From Paracoccaceae bacterium (GTDB taxonomy: Bacteria; Pseudomonadota; Alphaproteobacteria; Rhodobacterales; Rhodobacteraceae): a DNA stretch of 64,000 nt. Position 1 is the stretch's first letter. Each line of letters opens with the position of its first letter. This document shows positions 24,688-33,690 of the stretch, piece by piece. The stretch covers positions 24,402-88,401 of the forward strand of contig JAAXIY010000033.1 in the NCBI GenBank assembly GCA_012270125.1, given 5' to 3'. The notes under the pieces are model-generated. The model searched no databases. It was not told the DNA's origin and was given only the letters and a program-made list of their open reading frames with translations. Position numbers and translations under genes: made by a program.

Positions 24688-26345
24688 TAGACCCCTAAGT
24701 TAGCTTTTACTAAATTAGATATATTGTTTGCATTAGTTCTAGGCAGACAGACATAATTTGCGCCCATCGAGGTTGCAAGATCATTCAAATTACTATTTGC
24801 ACGCTTCCCGCAATCAATAAATACCGATTTCATATCTAGTTTTTTACCTACTTTGGCTACTAAAATAGAGTCAGAGAGCGCTTTTTCTCTATTTGGGTTG
24901 CCATCAAGATCTATATTGGCTTTCCCATCGGTCAGAACTGCTAGGCTTGGCATTTTCCCAGATCTTTGGCAGGTTTGAGCAAGTTTAATCCCAGCATCCA
25001 GACCGGTTGCTAATGGTGTCCCTCCACCTGCCATTAGCGCGCTCAATCTTTTTTTTGTTTGGACAAGTGACCTCGTAGGAGGAAGTAAAATTTCAGCGCT
25101 GGTATCTCTAAAAGAAATCAAACTGACAAAATCACGCTTTGCGTATGAATCGGCTAGCATTAATTCGATTGCGCCCTTACTCTCTCCCAATCTATTCATG
25201 GCTGCCGAACCAGAAGCATCAACCAAAAAAATTATTACTCTTTCTGATCTATCTTCAAAATTAAAAGTATGTATATCACTTGGGAAAATAATTATATTTT
25301 TTGCTATTTTGAATTGTTTTTTTCTTAATTTTTGCCATGGCGCTGCGGATCTTAAGGTAGCAACAACATCTACTCGTTCTTGATCGCCTGGCGGTGAATT
25401 TCTTGATGGTTTTGGCCGACCTCTTACCTTTGATTTCTGCCGATTTCCAAAACCACTTCCACTTTTGGTCTTTTGGCGTAGGTTACTTCTGAGTTGCTCA
25501 AAAACGCTATTTGGCAAAGATGCTTTTATTGCTTCTATTAATATTTCAGTGGGTAAAGACACATTGTTTTCTTGGTTAGTTTCCTTATTAGCCGTTTCCT
25601 CCTGTTCTGTTGGAGGCTGGGTCTCCGCATCATTTTGGATCTCTTCAGGAATTAAAAGCGCTCTATGAGCCAAAATCAGCGAAGCTGCCAAATTTAGATC
25701 TTCCTGCTCCACTCTCTTTCGGTCATTTCTTCCGGCTAGATACTGTGCTGCGCAGACTGTCATATAAACTGGTCGAATACTCTCTATTCCAAATTTAAGT
25801 GCACTTATAATTACCGATTGGATTTGAGCATCGTTTATCTCTGCTTTAACTGTCTTCACATTTTGTTTTGTGTCAAAATCCAAACAAAATTCGTTGTACC
25901 TAACATCTGTTAGATCTATGGAAATAGCTACTCTATCTTTGAGTTTAGTGTTATTTGTTTCATCTTGTTTGTGTCCGTCGTCTAGTAAGATCAAAGGAGC
26001 TAATTTTCCGCTGTCCATTTGATCAGCTAACGTAACCTGCAAAGCTTGGGGCATTTCGTTTGAAGAAGGACATAGAAACCAACCAGATCTACTTAGAATT
26101 CCTTGTCGGTATACTAACACCCCTTTGTGCAAACTTTCTAACGGATCAATACCACCATTCAAATCAGAAGTAGAAAAACTTGAAAAGATTTTATTCAGAC
26201 TCAAATTAGAATTTTTAAAAAAATTTAACACAATTTCTGAATGTGCTGCTGTAACCCCGGTTAAAATAACTCCACCGAAAAGCGCTGGATTCACGGTGGC
26301 TAGCCAAAAGGCTAAATTTGTCCTTTGGTTAGTATCAATTTCCAT
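24687..26345 (-). CDS. bchD: Magnesium chelatase subunit D
   Basis: AAA+/integrin-type scaffold that pairs with BchI to drive Mg insertion. The 552-aa protein has a degenerate AAA+ N-terminal half, an acidic Gln/Glu/Asn-rich linker near residues 240-265 and a basic RPKPSRNSPPGDQERVD stretch. The C-terminal VWA domain starts with VIIFLVDASGSAAMNRLGESKGA, the MIDAS motif DxSxS, and ends with LTDGKANIDLDG. It lies 3 bp after bchI. Confidence 0.95.
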   Translation of the reverse strand: MEIDTNQRTNLAFWLATVNPALFGGVILTGVTAAHSEIVLNFFKNSNLSLNKIFSSFSTSDLNGGIDPLESLHKGVLVYRQGILSRSGWFLCPSSNEMPQALQVTLADQMDSGKLAPLILLDDGHKQDETNNTKLKDRVAISIDLTDVRYNEFCLDFDTKQNVKTVKAEINDAQIQSVIISALKFGIESIRPVYMTVCAAQYLAGRNDRKRVEQEDLNLAASLILAHRALLIPEEIQNDAETQPPTEQEETANKETNQENNVSLPTEILIEAIKASLPNSVFEQLRSNLRQKTKSGSGFGNRQKSKVRGRPKPSRNSPPGDQERVDVVATLRSAAPWQKLRKKQFKIAKNIIIFPSDIHTFNFEDRSERVIIFLVDASGSAAMNRLGESKGAIELMLADSYAKRDFVSLISFRDTSAEILLPPTRSLVQTKKRLSALMAGGGTPLATGLDAGIKLAQTCQRSGKMPSLAVLTDGKANIDLDGNPNREKALSDSILVAKVGKKLDMKSVFIDCGKRANSNLNDLATSMGANYVCLPRTNANNISNLVKANLGV

Positions 26346-26348
26346 AAT

Positions 26349-27353
26349 TCACCCACAAACGGTGTTTAGAGCTCTTTCAACACGAGACGATGTCCCTGTT
26401 TCGTCAAGTGGGTCCCGCCGCAATCTATGACTTAAGCACATTGAGGCTACGTTTTTAATATGTGTTTTTAATATCTTTTTAGAATTTCGATAGGCTGCTA
26501 AAGCTCTGGCTGCTCTGAGAAGGGTTAATTCGCCTCGTAATCCGTCACTTCCTAACTCAATACAAATTTCTGCACAAAGCTCCAAAATATTTTCTGGGGT
26601 TTCTATTTTATCAATAATCTTTCTAGCATCTAAGATTTTTTTACAAATCTTTTGATTTTCTTTTTTCCAATTTTGTTGAAAACTTTGGGGGTCTTGATCA
26701 TACAAATCACGCCTTTTTATGACTTCAATTCTTTCTTGAATTGAATTCGGTGTTACAACTTCGACTGATAAACCAAATCTATCTAGCAGTTGTGGACGAA
26801 GCTCACCTTCTTCTGGATTACCGGAGCCTATTAATATAAAATCTGACGCATGACGAATTGATAAACCTTCCCTTTCAATGACATTTTCTCCTGATTGTGA
26901 GACATCTAGAAGTAAATCAACTATGTGATCTTCTAGAAGATTTACCTCATCTATATATAAATATCCGCGGTTTGCCTTTGCCAAAAGTCCGGGTTGAAAA
27001 GATTTAATTCCTTCAACTAGCGCTTTTTCAATATCCAAAGCTCCGGTCACACGATCTGAACCAATACCTAAAGGTAAATCCACCACTGGCATTGGAATTT
27101 CGATGAGCTTCGTAGACGAAGCTTTAAACCAAGAAGGGATTTCATCTAAAGATCCTGAGTTTACAGGGCACCCTTCGACGGATTTGATTGGAGGCAACAA
27201 ATCAGCCAGGCCTCTCACGGCAGTTGATTTTCCAGTTCCTCGATCTCCAAAAACTAGTACGCCACCAATCTTTGGGTCTATTGCAGTCATAATCATTGCA
27301 AGTTTCATATCTTCTTGGCCAACTATTGCTGCAAATGGGAAAGCATTACTCAT
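26349..27353 (-). CDS. bchI: Magnesium chelatase ATPase subunit I
   Basis: AAA+ ATPase motor of Mg chelatase. The 334-aa protein has FPFAAIVGQEDMK, the Walker A GDRGTGKSTAVRGL at about residues 36-49, the Walker B GYLYIDEVNLL and FILIGSGNPEEGELRPQLLDRFG with the arginine finger region. The terminal Cys-Gly end is unremarkable. Its 3-bp gaps to crtA and bchD show one operon, crtA-bchI-bchD-bchO. Confidence 0.97.
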   Translation of the reverse strand: MSNAFPFAAIVGQEDMKLAMIMTAIDPKIGGVLVFGDRGTGKSTAVRGLADLLPPIKSVEGCPVNSGSLDEIPSWFKASSTKLIEIPMPVVDLPLGIGSDRVTGALDIEKALVEGIKSFQPGLLAKANRGYLYIDEVNLLEDHIVDLLLDVSQSGENVIEREGLSIRHASDFILIGSGNPEEGELRPQLLDRFGLSVEVVTPNSIQERIEVIKRRDLYDQDPQSFQQNWKKENQKICKKILDARKIIDKIETPENILELCAEICIELGSDGLRGELTLLRAARALAAYRNSKKILKTHIKNVASMCLSHRLRRDPLDETGTSSRVERALNTVCG

Positions 27354-27356
27354 TAA

Positions 27357-28043
27357 TTAATTCCTGTTTTTTTGATTGAAGTCTCTGAAATTCCCGTTGA
27401 CTTCTATAACATTGAAACGTGCGTATAACTCCTCTGAAAACCAATCACCTTTTCTGACTTTTTGGATAGCATCTTTATGAGAGCCTGCATGATGGGCAAA
27501 CTTTTTCATATGCTCTAAATTATTCCAAATTGAGAAGGTAAGCTGCTGACGAATGGGTACCTCTCCTAAGCCGATTTTAAACATTACGTTTTTATCGCGA
27601 CCAATCCTATCGCTTATATCAGGGGCTTGCGACCAGAAACTCCTCAATTTGCTCCACCGAACAGTCGCTCGTGTTAATACGGCAACAAATTCCTCAGGAT
27701 TAGCTTTTTTGGGTGTAAATGGCTGAGAACCTGACCAATATCCTCTAGACGAGATTGGCTTCATAAGTATTGTGGAAGTATTAGAAGCGCGTGATAAATA
27801 CCTTTTAAAAAGACTTTCATTTTTTAAAGCGTTTCGCGCAGCATCTTCATTTTCCCAGACACAAAGCACGCCATAAACACCAAAATTTGGTACTGGGGTA
27901 AAACCTTCTCCTGTCCCAGATCCAAAGAGTTTCCAAAATTCTAGGTTTTTTATTTTTTTCAATCTAAAACGAGCTAGGCCCATCATCAAAAAGGCCCAGA
28001 TTTTATCGGATGCTTTATCAAAGCGAAATAAATTTAAAGTCAC
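27357..28043 (-). CDS. crtA: Spheroidene monooxygenase
   Basis: Introduces the C2 keto group of spheroidenone, the carotenoid typical of oxygen-exposed purple phototrophs. The 228-aa form contains EFWKLFGSGTGEGFTP, VLTRATVRWSKL and FKIGLGEVPIRQQLTFSIW, all CrtA hallmarks. It ends soon after the conserved core (ELYARFNV), so it lacks the long Ala/Pro-rich tail I recall in the Rhodobacter enzyme. GTG 28041-28043 is the first standard start, but GGAGG at 28059-28063 is 15 bases away from it and just 6 bases from an ATT codon (28050-28052) that would add Ile/Met-Gln-Ile. The true start may be the ATT. Confidence 0.93.
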   Translation of the reverse strand: MTLNLFRFDKASDKIWAFLMMGLARFRLKKIKNLEFWKLFGSGTGEGFTPVPNFGVYGVLCVWENEDAARNALKNESLFKRYLSRASNTSTILMKPISSRGYWSGSQPFTPKKANPEEFVAVLTRATVRWSKLRSFWSQAPDISDRIGRDKNVMFKIGLGEVPIRQQLTFSIWNNLEHMKKFAHHAGSHKDAIQKVRKGDWFSEELYARFNVIEVNGNFRDFNQKNRN

Positions 28044-28058
28044 AATTTGAATTTTGTG

Positions 28059-28063
28059 CCTCC
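28059..28063 (-). promoter_or_regulatory. Shine-Dalgarno that argues for an ATT start in crtA
   Basis: GGAGG on the minus strand, 6 bases before ATT 28050-28052 and 15 before GTG 28041-28043. The spacing favours the rarer codon. Confidence 0.45.
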
Positions 28064-28116
28064 GCTTGGGCTGTTGTTACTGGGCATGGGTGCAGTCAAA
28101 CATAAAATACTTTTAT

Positions 28117-28134
28117 TGTAAAATAAAATAGACA
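28117..28134. promoter_or_regulatory. PpsR/CrtJ-type operator in the crtA-crtI interval
   Basis: TGT-AAAATAAAATAG-ACA is an exact TGT-N12-ACA. It sits 7 bp from the next element, the close tandem spacing known for CrtJ/PpsR cooperative binding, and covers the region where a crtI -35 would lie. Confidence 0.68.
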
Positions 28135-28141
28135 CATATAG

Positions 28142-28159
28142 TGTATAATTAATATGACA
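28142..28159. promoter_or_regulatory. PpsR/CrtJ-type operator overlapping the crtI start codon
   Basis: TGT-ATAATTAATATG-ACA matches TGT-N12-ACA and contains a perfect TATAAT (28144-28149) as well as the crtI ATG (28154-28156). Confidence 0.65.
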
Positions 28160-29716
28160 TATTCTTATAAGCCAATTTCGCCCGATACAGGGTTAACTGA
28201 TCCCAATGAGCCGAAACCTAAGGCCGTAGTCATTGGTGCTGGGTTAGGTGGATTGTCAGCTGCTATGCGTTTAGGGTCTAAAGGGTACAGAGTCCAAATT
28301 ATTGATAAATTAGATAGGCTTGGAGGTCGAGGCTCATCTGTTTCAAAGAGTGGTTATAGGTTTGATCTTGGTCCAACTATCCTTACTGTGCCAGAAGTTT
28401 TCAGAAAACTGTGGCAAGACTGCGGTTTTGATTTTGAAAAGGATGTTAATCTTGAAGCCTTAGATCCATTTTATGAAATCAGATGGCAAGACGGCAGTAA
28501 TTTTCGGGTCTTTAAAGATGAAACAGAAATGCTCGCAGAGGTAAAACGTAAATTTCCAGGTGATTTTGAGGGTTATATTAAGTTTTTAAAGGACTGTGAA
28601 AAGCGCTATCTTTTTGGTTTTGAAGGACTTGGCCGAAAGCCAATGAATAAACTCTGGGATTTAATTAAAGAAATCCCTGGATTTGTTCGTCTTCGAGCTG
28701 ACAAATCTGTCTATGGTCATGCAGCTTCGCGTGTAAAAGACCCTAGGTTCAGAATGGCCTTATCCTTTCATCCTCTATTTATTGGTGGGGATCCTAGGCG
28801 TGTTACCTCCATGTATATTCTAGTGAGCCATCTTGAGAAGGCTTTTGGAGTTCATTATGTACAAGGGGGTGTACAAGCTTTGGCCGATGCAATGGGAGGT
28901 GTTGTAAAGAGACAGGGTGGCAATATTTTCCTCAATCAAAGTGTCCAGGAGATTTTGGTAGATCAGGGTAGGGCATCAGGTGTTAAATTATCTGATGGCA
29001 GAACAATTAAATCAGATATTGTTGTATCTAATGCAGATCCTGGATGGACGTACACGAACCTTATTAAATCATCAAAAAAGTCCCGTTGGACGAACAAAAA
29101 ATTAGATCAATCAAAATGGTCGATGGGTTTATTTGTTTGGTATTTTGGGACAAAAGGCACGAAAGATTTTTGGAAAGATGTAGGGCATCATACGATCATT
29201 AATGGCCCACGTTATAGAGGTTTATTAAAGGATATTTTCGATAAAAAAGTATTAGCCGACGATATGTCTATCTATTTACATCGACCATCCTGTACTGATC
29301 AAACAGTTGCGCCAGACGGATCTGATGCATTTTATGCGCTTTCACCTGTCCCCAATTTAAAAACCAACTCTCCTGTAGATTGGAAAGAAATGGGTGACCT
29401 CTATAAAGAAAAACTTCGACGTGTACTAAATGAAATTATTCCTGGGTTTTCTGAAAATATTGAAACTGAATTTACGTTGAATCCCGAAGATTTCCTTTCG
29501 AGATATCTTAGCCCTTATGGAGCAGGTTTTTCACTTGAACCAAGAATTTTTCAATCAGCGTGGTTTCGACCCCATAATATAAGTGAGGAAATAGAAAATT
29601 TATTTCTCGTTGGTGCTGGAACTCATCCTGGAGCAGGAATTCCAAGTGTTGTCACTTCGGCAGAGGTGATGGCTAAGTTAATTCCGGATGCGTCATATAT
29701 AAGGCTTAACTCATGA
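28154..29716 (+). CDS. crtI: Phytoene desaturase
   Basis: Desaturates phytoene, by family knowledge mostly to neurosporene in spheroidene-pathway organisms. The 520-aa length is normal. The FAD motif VIGAGLGGLSAAMRLGSKG lies at residues about 26-44, followed by DKLDRLGGRGSS and the C-terminal LFLVGAGTHPGAGIPSVVTSAE-type CrtI signature. There is no Shine-Dalgarno, and the predicted -10 ends 4 bases before the ATG. Transcription is divergent from crtA. It overlaps crtB by 4 bp (ATGA). Confidence 0.96.
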   Translation: MTYSYKPISPDTGLTDPNEPKPKAVVIGAGLGGLSAAMRLGSKGYRVQIIDKLDRLGGRGSSVSKSGYRFDLGPTILTVPEVFRKLWQDCGFDFEKDVNLEALDPFYEIRWQDGSNFRVFKDETEMLAEVKRKFPGDFEGYIKFLKDCEKRYLFGFEGLGRKPMNKLWDLIKEIPGFVRLRADKSVYGHAASRVKDPRFRMALSFHPLFIGGDPRRVTSMYILVSHLEKAFGVHYVQGGVQALADAMGGVVKRQGGNIFLNQSVQEILVDQGRASGVKLSDGRTIKSDIVVSNADPGWTYTNLIKSSKKSRWTNKKLDQSKWSMGLFVWYFGTKGTKDFWKDVGHHTIINGPRYRGLLKDIFDKKVLADDMSIYLHRPSCTDQTVAPDGSDAFYALSPVPNLKTNSPVDWKEMGDLYKEKLRRVLNEIIPGFSENIETEFTLNPEDFLSRYLSPYGAGFSLEPRIFQSAWFRPHNISEEIENLFLVGAGTHPGAGIPSVVTSAEVMAKLIPDASYIRLNS

Positions 29717-30729
29717 ATACTATCGAAAGTGATATTGAATACTGTAAAAAAGCGATACTGCATGGCTCTTTATCTTTTCATGCTGCATCTCTGGCTTTGC
29801 CAGAATCTGTTCGAACACCATGTTTGGCTTTGTATGCATTTTGTCGCCTTGCTGATGATGAAGTTGACTTAAAAAAAGATAAGTCAGCTTCAATTTATGA
29901 TTTGGTGCAGCGATTAGATCTTGTCTACGCCGGTACGCCGCGAAATCATCCCATGGATCGTGCTTTTGCAAGTATGGTGGAGAAATTTGACATGCCAAGA
30001 GCGCTTCCAGAGGCTCTCTTTGAAGGGTTTGTTTGGGACGCTATGTCAAAGCAATATAATAATATTGATGAATTAATCTCTTATTCGGCAAGAGTGGCAT
30101 CGTCGGTGGGTGTCATGCTGTGCGTGATTATGGGAGAACGTAGAGCTGAAGTTCTTTCTCGTGCGTGTGATCTGGGTGTGGCTATGCAATTAACAAATAT
30201 AGCCAGAGATATTGGAGAAGATGCGCAAGAAGGTCGTCTATATATTCCACTCGATTGGTTTCAACAGGAAGGCTTGGATCCGGCACAATTTTTAATTGAG
30301 CCAACTCAATCCCAAAGTACTGTTCGATTTACAAAAAGATTATTGGGTCAGGCTCAAACTCTTTACCATCGATCTGAAGCGGGTATTGCTTTTCTCCCTC
30401 CAAAGGTTAGACCAGCTATGTTTGCAGCCAGACATATTTACTCGGCTATTGGGACTGAAATCAAAAAGAATAACTATGACAATATAAATTTAAGAGCGAA
30501 AACAAATAAGTTTACTAAAACCAAATTATTGACGTTCTCTACTTTTCAATCATTGGTGAGTATGATTTTGCCAGCACCTGCAACGGTCTTTGCAAAGCCC
30601 CTGCCTCAAACGGAATTTTTAGTTGAGGCTGCTAAAATTCAGGGCACTACTGATTTAAATTGGAGCGGAAAGTTTTTGTCGGTCATTGACCAGTTGAAAA
30701 ACCATGACCAGAAAAAAATGAGTGCTTAG
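29713..30729 (+). CDS. crtB: Phytoene synthase
   Basis: Joins two geranylgeranyl diphosphates into phytoene. The 338-aa protein has the first Asp motif in FCRLADDEVDLKKD at about residues 43-56 and the second in LTNIARDIGEDAQEGRLYIP. YHRSEAGIAFLP follows. It is the last photosynthesis gene on this side: the next gene, 52 bp away and convergent, is a sugar-acid enzyme rather than the expected tspO/crtC. Confidence 0.96.
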   Translation: MNTIESDIEYCKKAILHGSLSFHAASLALPESVRTPCLALYAFCRLADDEVDLKKDKSASIYDLVQRLDLVYAGTPRNHPMDRAFASMVEKFDMPRALPEALFEGFVWDAMSKQYNNIDELISYSARVASSVGVMLCVIMGERRAEVLSRACDLGVAMQLTNIARDIGEDAQEGRLYIPLDWFQQEGLDPAQFLIEPTQSQSTVRFTKRLLGQAQTLYHRSEAGIAFLPPKVRPAMFAARHIYSAIGTEIKKNNYDNINLRAKTNKFTKTKLLTFSTFQSLVSMILPAPATVFAKPLPQTEFLVEAAKIQGTTDLNWSGKFLSVIDQLKNHDQKKMSA

Positions 30730-30781
30730 GGATACTGAAAACCCTCTCAATTTCCTTTTGTAAACTCTATGATCGATATTT

Positions 30782-31873
30782 TTATGTTTCGTTGTAGAAA
30801 TTTAATTTCTCAAAATCGAATTCAACCCCAGTTCCTGGTTTATTGGGGGCTATAGCCAGTTTGCTCTCAAGTTTTAGAGGCCTAAACGTATATTTATCAA
30901 TTGGAAAGGAATGCACTTCCAGCCAACCTGCATTGGCCTGTGCTGACACTAGGCTTACATGAAGTTCTTGCATGCCATGGCTGCATATTGAAACGCCGTA
31001 TTCTCTAGACATTTCCGCTACACGTAACCAGGCGGTAATTCCACCACAATTTGAAGCGTCAGGTTGGATGAACTTCAGATTTGACATTTGAAATGCATGA
31101 AGAAATTCCTGTTCTGTATGTAGATTTTCACCCATGGCTAATGGAATATTGATGGATTTAGAAACGTCAGCGTACCCCATAAAATCATCAGGAATTATTG
31201 GTTCCTCGAACCAATGAATATTATAATCCTCGAACCTTTTTGCAGCATTTATTGCTTGCTTGACAGAATATGAATAATTTGCATCCACCATAAACACAGT
31301 TTCCGGTCCAATAGCATGACGAACAGCTTGAACTCTTGATATGTCAGTTGACAGATCTGGATGCCCAACCTTGATTTTAACGGCATTGAAACCTTCATCC
31401 AAATAGGACGAAACGCTCTCGACCAATTTTGGCTGGCTGTAACCTAAGTCTATTCCACCCCTGTAAGCTTTACAGGAGACGTTATTTCCACCCGCCATTG
31501 TTAACAAAGATTTATTATTTTTTTTTCCACGCAAATCCCAAAGAGCAATATCAACAGCTGATATAGCAAAACTTGATATTCCTCCCCTACCAACATAATG
31601 AAGGTGCCACTGCGTCTCATCGTAAATATGTTCTACTTTTTCTGCCTGCATACCCTGAATAAATGGCGCTATATCTTCCTGGAGCATAGAATATATAGCT
31701 TTTCCTCCTCGTCCGCCGGTATAAGTATAACCTGTTCCAAATTCTCCATCTTGGTCAAAAACTTGAGTAATAATCAGTTCAAAATGAGAGTGATTTCCAT
31801 GTTTGGCGTCTATAAGAACTTCATCAAGCGGCAGTTTGAAATAGTGAGTTTCAAGCTTTACAACTTTTGTCAT
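30782..31873 (-). CDS. Enolase-superfamily sugar-acid dehydratase (mandelate racemase group)
   Basis: A 363-aa enzyme of the enolase superfamily. The catalytic pattern is visible: KIKVG (Lys-x-Lys), VDANYS, EEPI and GENL for the metal ligands, and CSHGM for the general-base His. FTGYTY-like [11 protein letters not shown] in the N-terminal capping domain resembles the mandelate racemase/galactarate dehydratase branch. It probably dehydrates an aldonic or aldaric acid, but the substrate cannot be read off. The frame is open to 31897; ATG 31871-31873 is chosen for its ATGA overlap with the upstream gene. It is last in a five-gene minus-strand block. Confidence 0.78.
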   Translation of the reverse strand: MTKVVKLETHYFKLPLDEVLIDAKHGNHSHFELIITQVFDQDGEFGTGYTYTGGRGGKAIYSMLQEDIAPFIQGMQAEKVEHIYDETQWHLHYVGRGGISSFAISAVDIALWDLRGKKNNKSLLTMAGGNNVSCKAYRGGIDLGYSQPKLVESVSSYLDEGFNAVKIKVGHPDLSTDISRVQAVRHAIGPETVFMVDANYSYSVKQAINAAKRFEDYNIHWFEEPIIPDDFMGYADVSKSINIPLAMGENLHTEQEFLHAFQMSNLKFIQPDASNCGGITAWLRVAEMSREYGVSICSHGMQELHVSLVSAQANAGWLEVHSFPIDKYTFRPLKLESKLAIAPNKPGTGVEFDFEKLNFYNET

Positions 31874-32838
31874 CTTTGAACATTCAATTTTAAACACTCA
31901 GGTACGGGGGTTAAAACTTGTCCAGTCTTGAAAAAAGACAGTAAGTTATCGCAAGTAAGATCGCCCATCGCTTGACGTGTTTCATTTGTGGCACTGCCTA
32001 CATGCGGGGTCAGGATCACATTTGGCATGTTTTTTAATTCATTGGGCACAACAGGTTCAGCATCAAAAACGTCCAGCCCAGCGGCACCAATTGTACCTGT
32101 CTGAAGAGCCTTTATTAAAGCCTTTTCGTCAATAACGCTGCCTCTAGAAATATTAATGAGTGTCCCTGAAGTCCCTAGCGCCTTCAATACGCTTGCATCT
32201 ACTAAATGTTTTGTTTCGTTTCCACCTGGAGTAATGATGAATAATACGTCTACATTTTTAGCTAATTCTTTTGGTGATGCGTGAAATTGATAGTTGTTAT
32301 TCTTTTTTGATCGAGAATGATAATGAACCTCCGCATCAAAAGCTTTGACACGTTTTGCAATAGTTTCACCTATCCGACCAAGGCCCAGGATGCCAACTTT
32401 CTGTTTTTGAACGGTTTTGGATAAGGGGAAAGCGCCTTCTTTCTCCCAATTTCCTGTACGCACCCACTGATCAGCTTGAATTAGGTTTCTATAGATTGCT
32501 AACCATAGCATAATGGCAGTATCGGCAACTTCATCGTTTAAGACGTCAGGTGTATGAGTAACAGTGATATTTTTAGATACTGCAAAATTAGCATCAATCG
32601 CGTCATATCCTACCCCGTAACTTGAGACTATTTTAAGGTTTGGGAGTCTTTCCATAAGGTTGTCTGGAACACCCCAGTGACCATCGGTAAGTATACATTC
32701 AATCTCTTTTACGTGTTCAGCAATTAATTTTTTTTTGTCAACACTGCGAAAATATTCAATTATATCAAAGTTGTCTGCAAGCCTGTTAGCCATCCTTGGG
32801 GTTATATCGCCGATTTGTAAAAGTTTATGTTTAGGCAT
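31870..32838 (-). CDS. D-isomer-specific 2-hydroxyacid dehydrogenase (glyoxylate/hydroxypyruvate reductase-like)
   Basis: A 322-aa NAD(P)-dependent dehydrogenase. The N-terminal lobe has [11 protein letters not shown]; the nucleotide motif is [15 protein letters not shown] at about residues 150-164. Catalytic residues are Arg in [11 protein letters not shown], Glu in DVFDAEP and His in [11 protein letters not shown]. The HSR after the Rossmann beta-strand suggests NADPH preference. In this block it may reduce or oxidise the two-carbon or three-carbon product of the FAH-type hydrolase, which is inference. It overlaps both neighbours. Confidence 0.82.
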   Translation of the reverse strand: MPKHKLLQIGDITPRMANRLADNFDIIEYFRSVDKKKLIAEHVKEIECILTDGHWGVPDNLMERLPNLKIVSSYGVGYDAIDANFAVSKNITVTHTPDVLNDEVADTAIMLWLAIYRNLIQADQWVRTGNWEKEGAFPLSKTVQKQKVGILGLGRIGETIAKRVKAFDAEVHYHSRSKKNNNYQFHASPKELAKNVDVLFIITPGGNETKHLVDASVLKALGTSGTLINISRGSVIDEKALIKALQTGTIGAAGLDVFDAEPVVPNELKNMPNVILTPHVGSATNETRQAMGDLTCDNLLSFFKTGQVLTPVPECLKLNVQR

Positions 32839-33679
32839 CCTGCAAAACTACTTGCCTTTGTTTTCCTAGACCATCAATCCAAACTTCCATCACGTCACCT
32901 TCTTTTAAGTAGACTGGCTCTGGTTTCATTCCCATACCTACTCCGGGTGGTGTTCCCGTGGAAATTACATCGCCTGGATGCAATGTGAATAATGTTGAAA
33001 GGTGAGCTATAACTTGAGAAACTGTAAAAATCATTGTTTTTGTATTGCCCGTTTGCATACGCTTTCCGTTGACGTCTAGCCACATATCAAGATTTTGAGG
33101 ATCTGAAATTTCATCTTTTGTTACCAAGTATGGGCCGGTTGGTCCAAACGTGTCGCATGATTTCCCTTTTGTCCATTGCCCTGTTAACTTGGCTTGAAAA
33201 TGCCTTTCGCTTACATCATTGCAGACACAATATCCTGCAACGTAATCTAACGCACTCTCTTCAGAAACATATTTGGCTGTCTCTCCTATCACCACACCTA
33301 GTTCAACTTCCCAATCTGTACTGGTAGATCCTCTTGGCATAATCACATCATCATTAGGACCTACGATTGCTGAATTTGCTTTCATAAATAAAATGGGATG
33401 CTCCGGAATATCAGCGCCAGTTTCAGCGGCATGATCGGCATAATTTAGGCCAATACACATGAACTTTCCTATCCCAGTAACACAGGTTCCTAATCTAGGC
33501 GTTCCTTCAACAGTGGGAAGGTTTTCAAAATTTATTTCCCTCAGCTTATTTAGTGAAGTCTCATTTAGAACAGCTCCAGAAATATCATCGATATGGCCAG
33601 AGAGGTCTCTAATATTCCCATCTTTATCCAGGACGCCTGGTTTTTCATTTCCAATTTTTCCATAGCGTAAGAGTTTCAT
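32831..33679 (-). CDS. Fumarylacetoacetate hydrolase-family acylpyruvase (2,4-diketo-3-deoxyaldonate hydrolase-like)
   Basis: A 282-aa FAH-fold enzyme. CIGLNYADHAAETG, DWEVELGVVIG (metal Glu pair), NDVSERHFQ and GTPPGVGMGMKP are the family core. In sugar-acid operons this type cleaves a 2,4-diketo-3-deoxyaldonate to pyruvate plus a hydroxyacid. The SDR two genes away fits the preceding oxidation step. Substrate length is not determined. It precedes the 2-hydroxyacid dehydrogenase with an 8-bp overlap. Confidence 0.82.
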   Translation of the reverse strand: MKLLRYGKIGNEKPGVLDKDGNIRDLSGHIDDISGAVLNETSLNKLREINFENLPTVEGTPRLGTCVTGIGKFMCIGLNYADHAAETGADIPEHPILFMKANSAIVGPNDDVIMPRGSTSTDWEVELGVVIGETAKYVSEESALDYVAGYCVCNDVSERHFQAKLTGQWTKGKSCDTFGPTGPYLVTKDEISDPQNLDMWLDVNGKRMQTGNTKTMIFTVSQVIAHLSTLFTLHPGDVISTGTPPGVGMGMKPEPVYLKEGDVMEVWIDGLGKQRQVVLQDA

Positions 33680-33690
33680 TTTATATTCCT

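Noticed and set aside
30730..30781. Terminator between crtB and the convergent enolase gene
   Set aside because: Only a 4-bp AGGG/CCCT stem can be drawn, with no T-tract; too weak to report.
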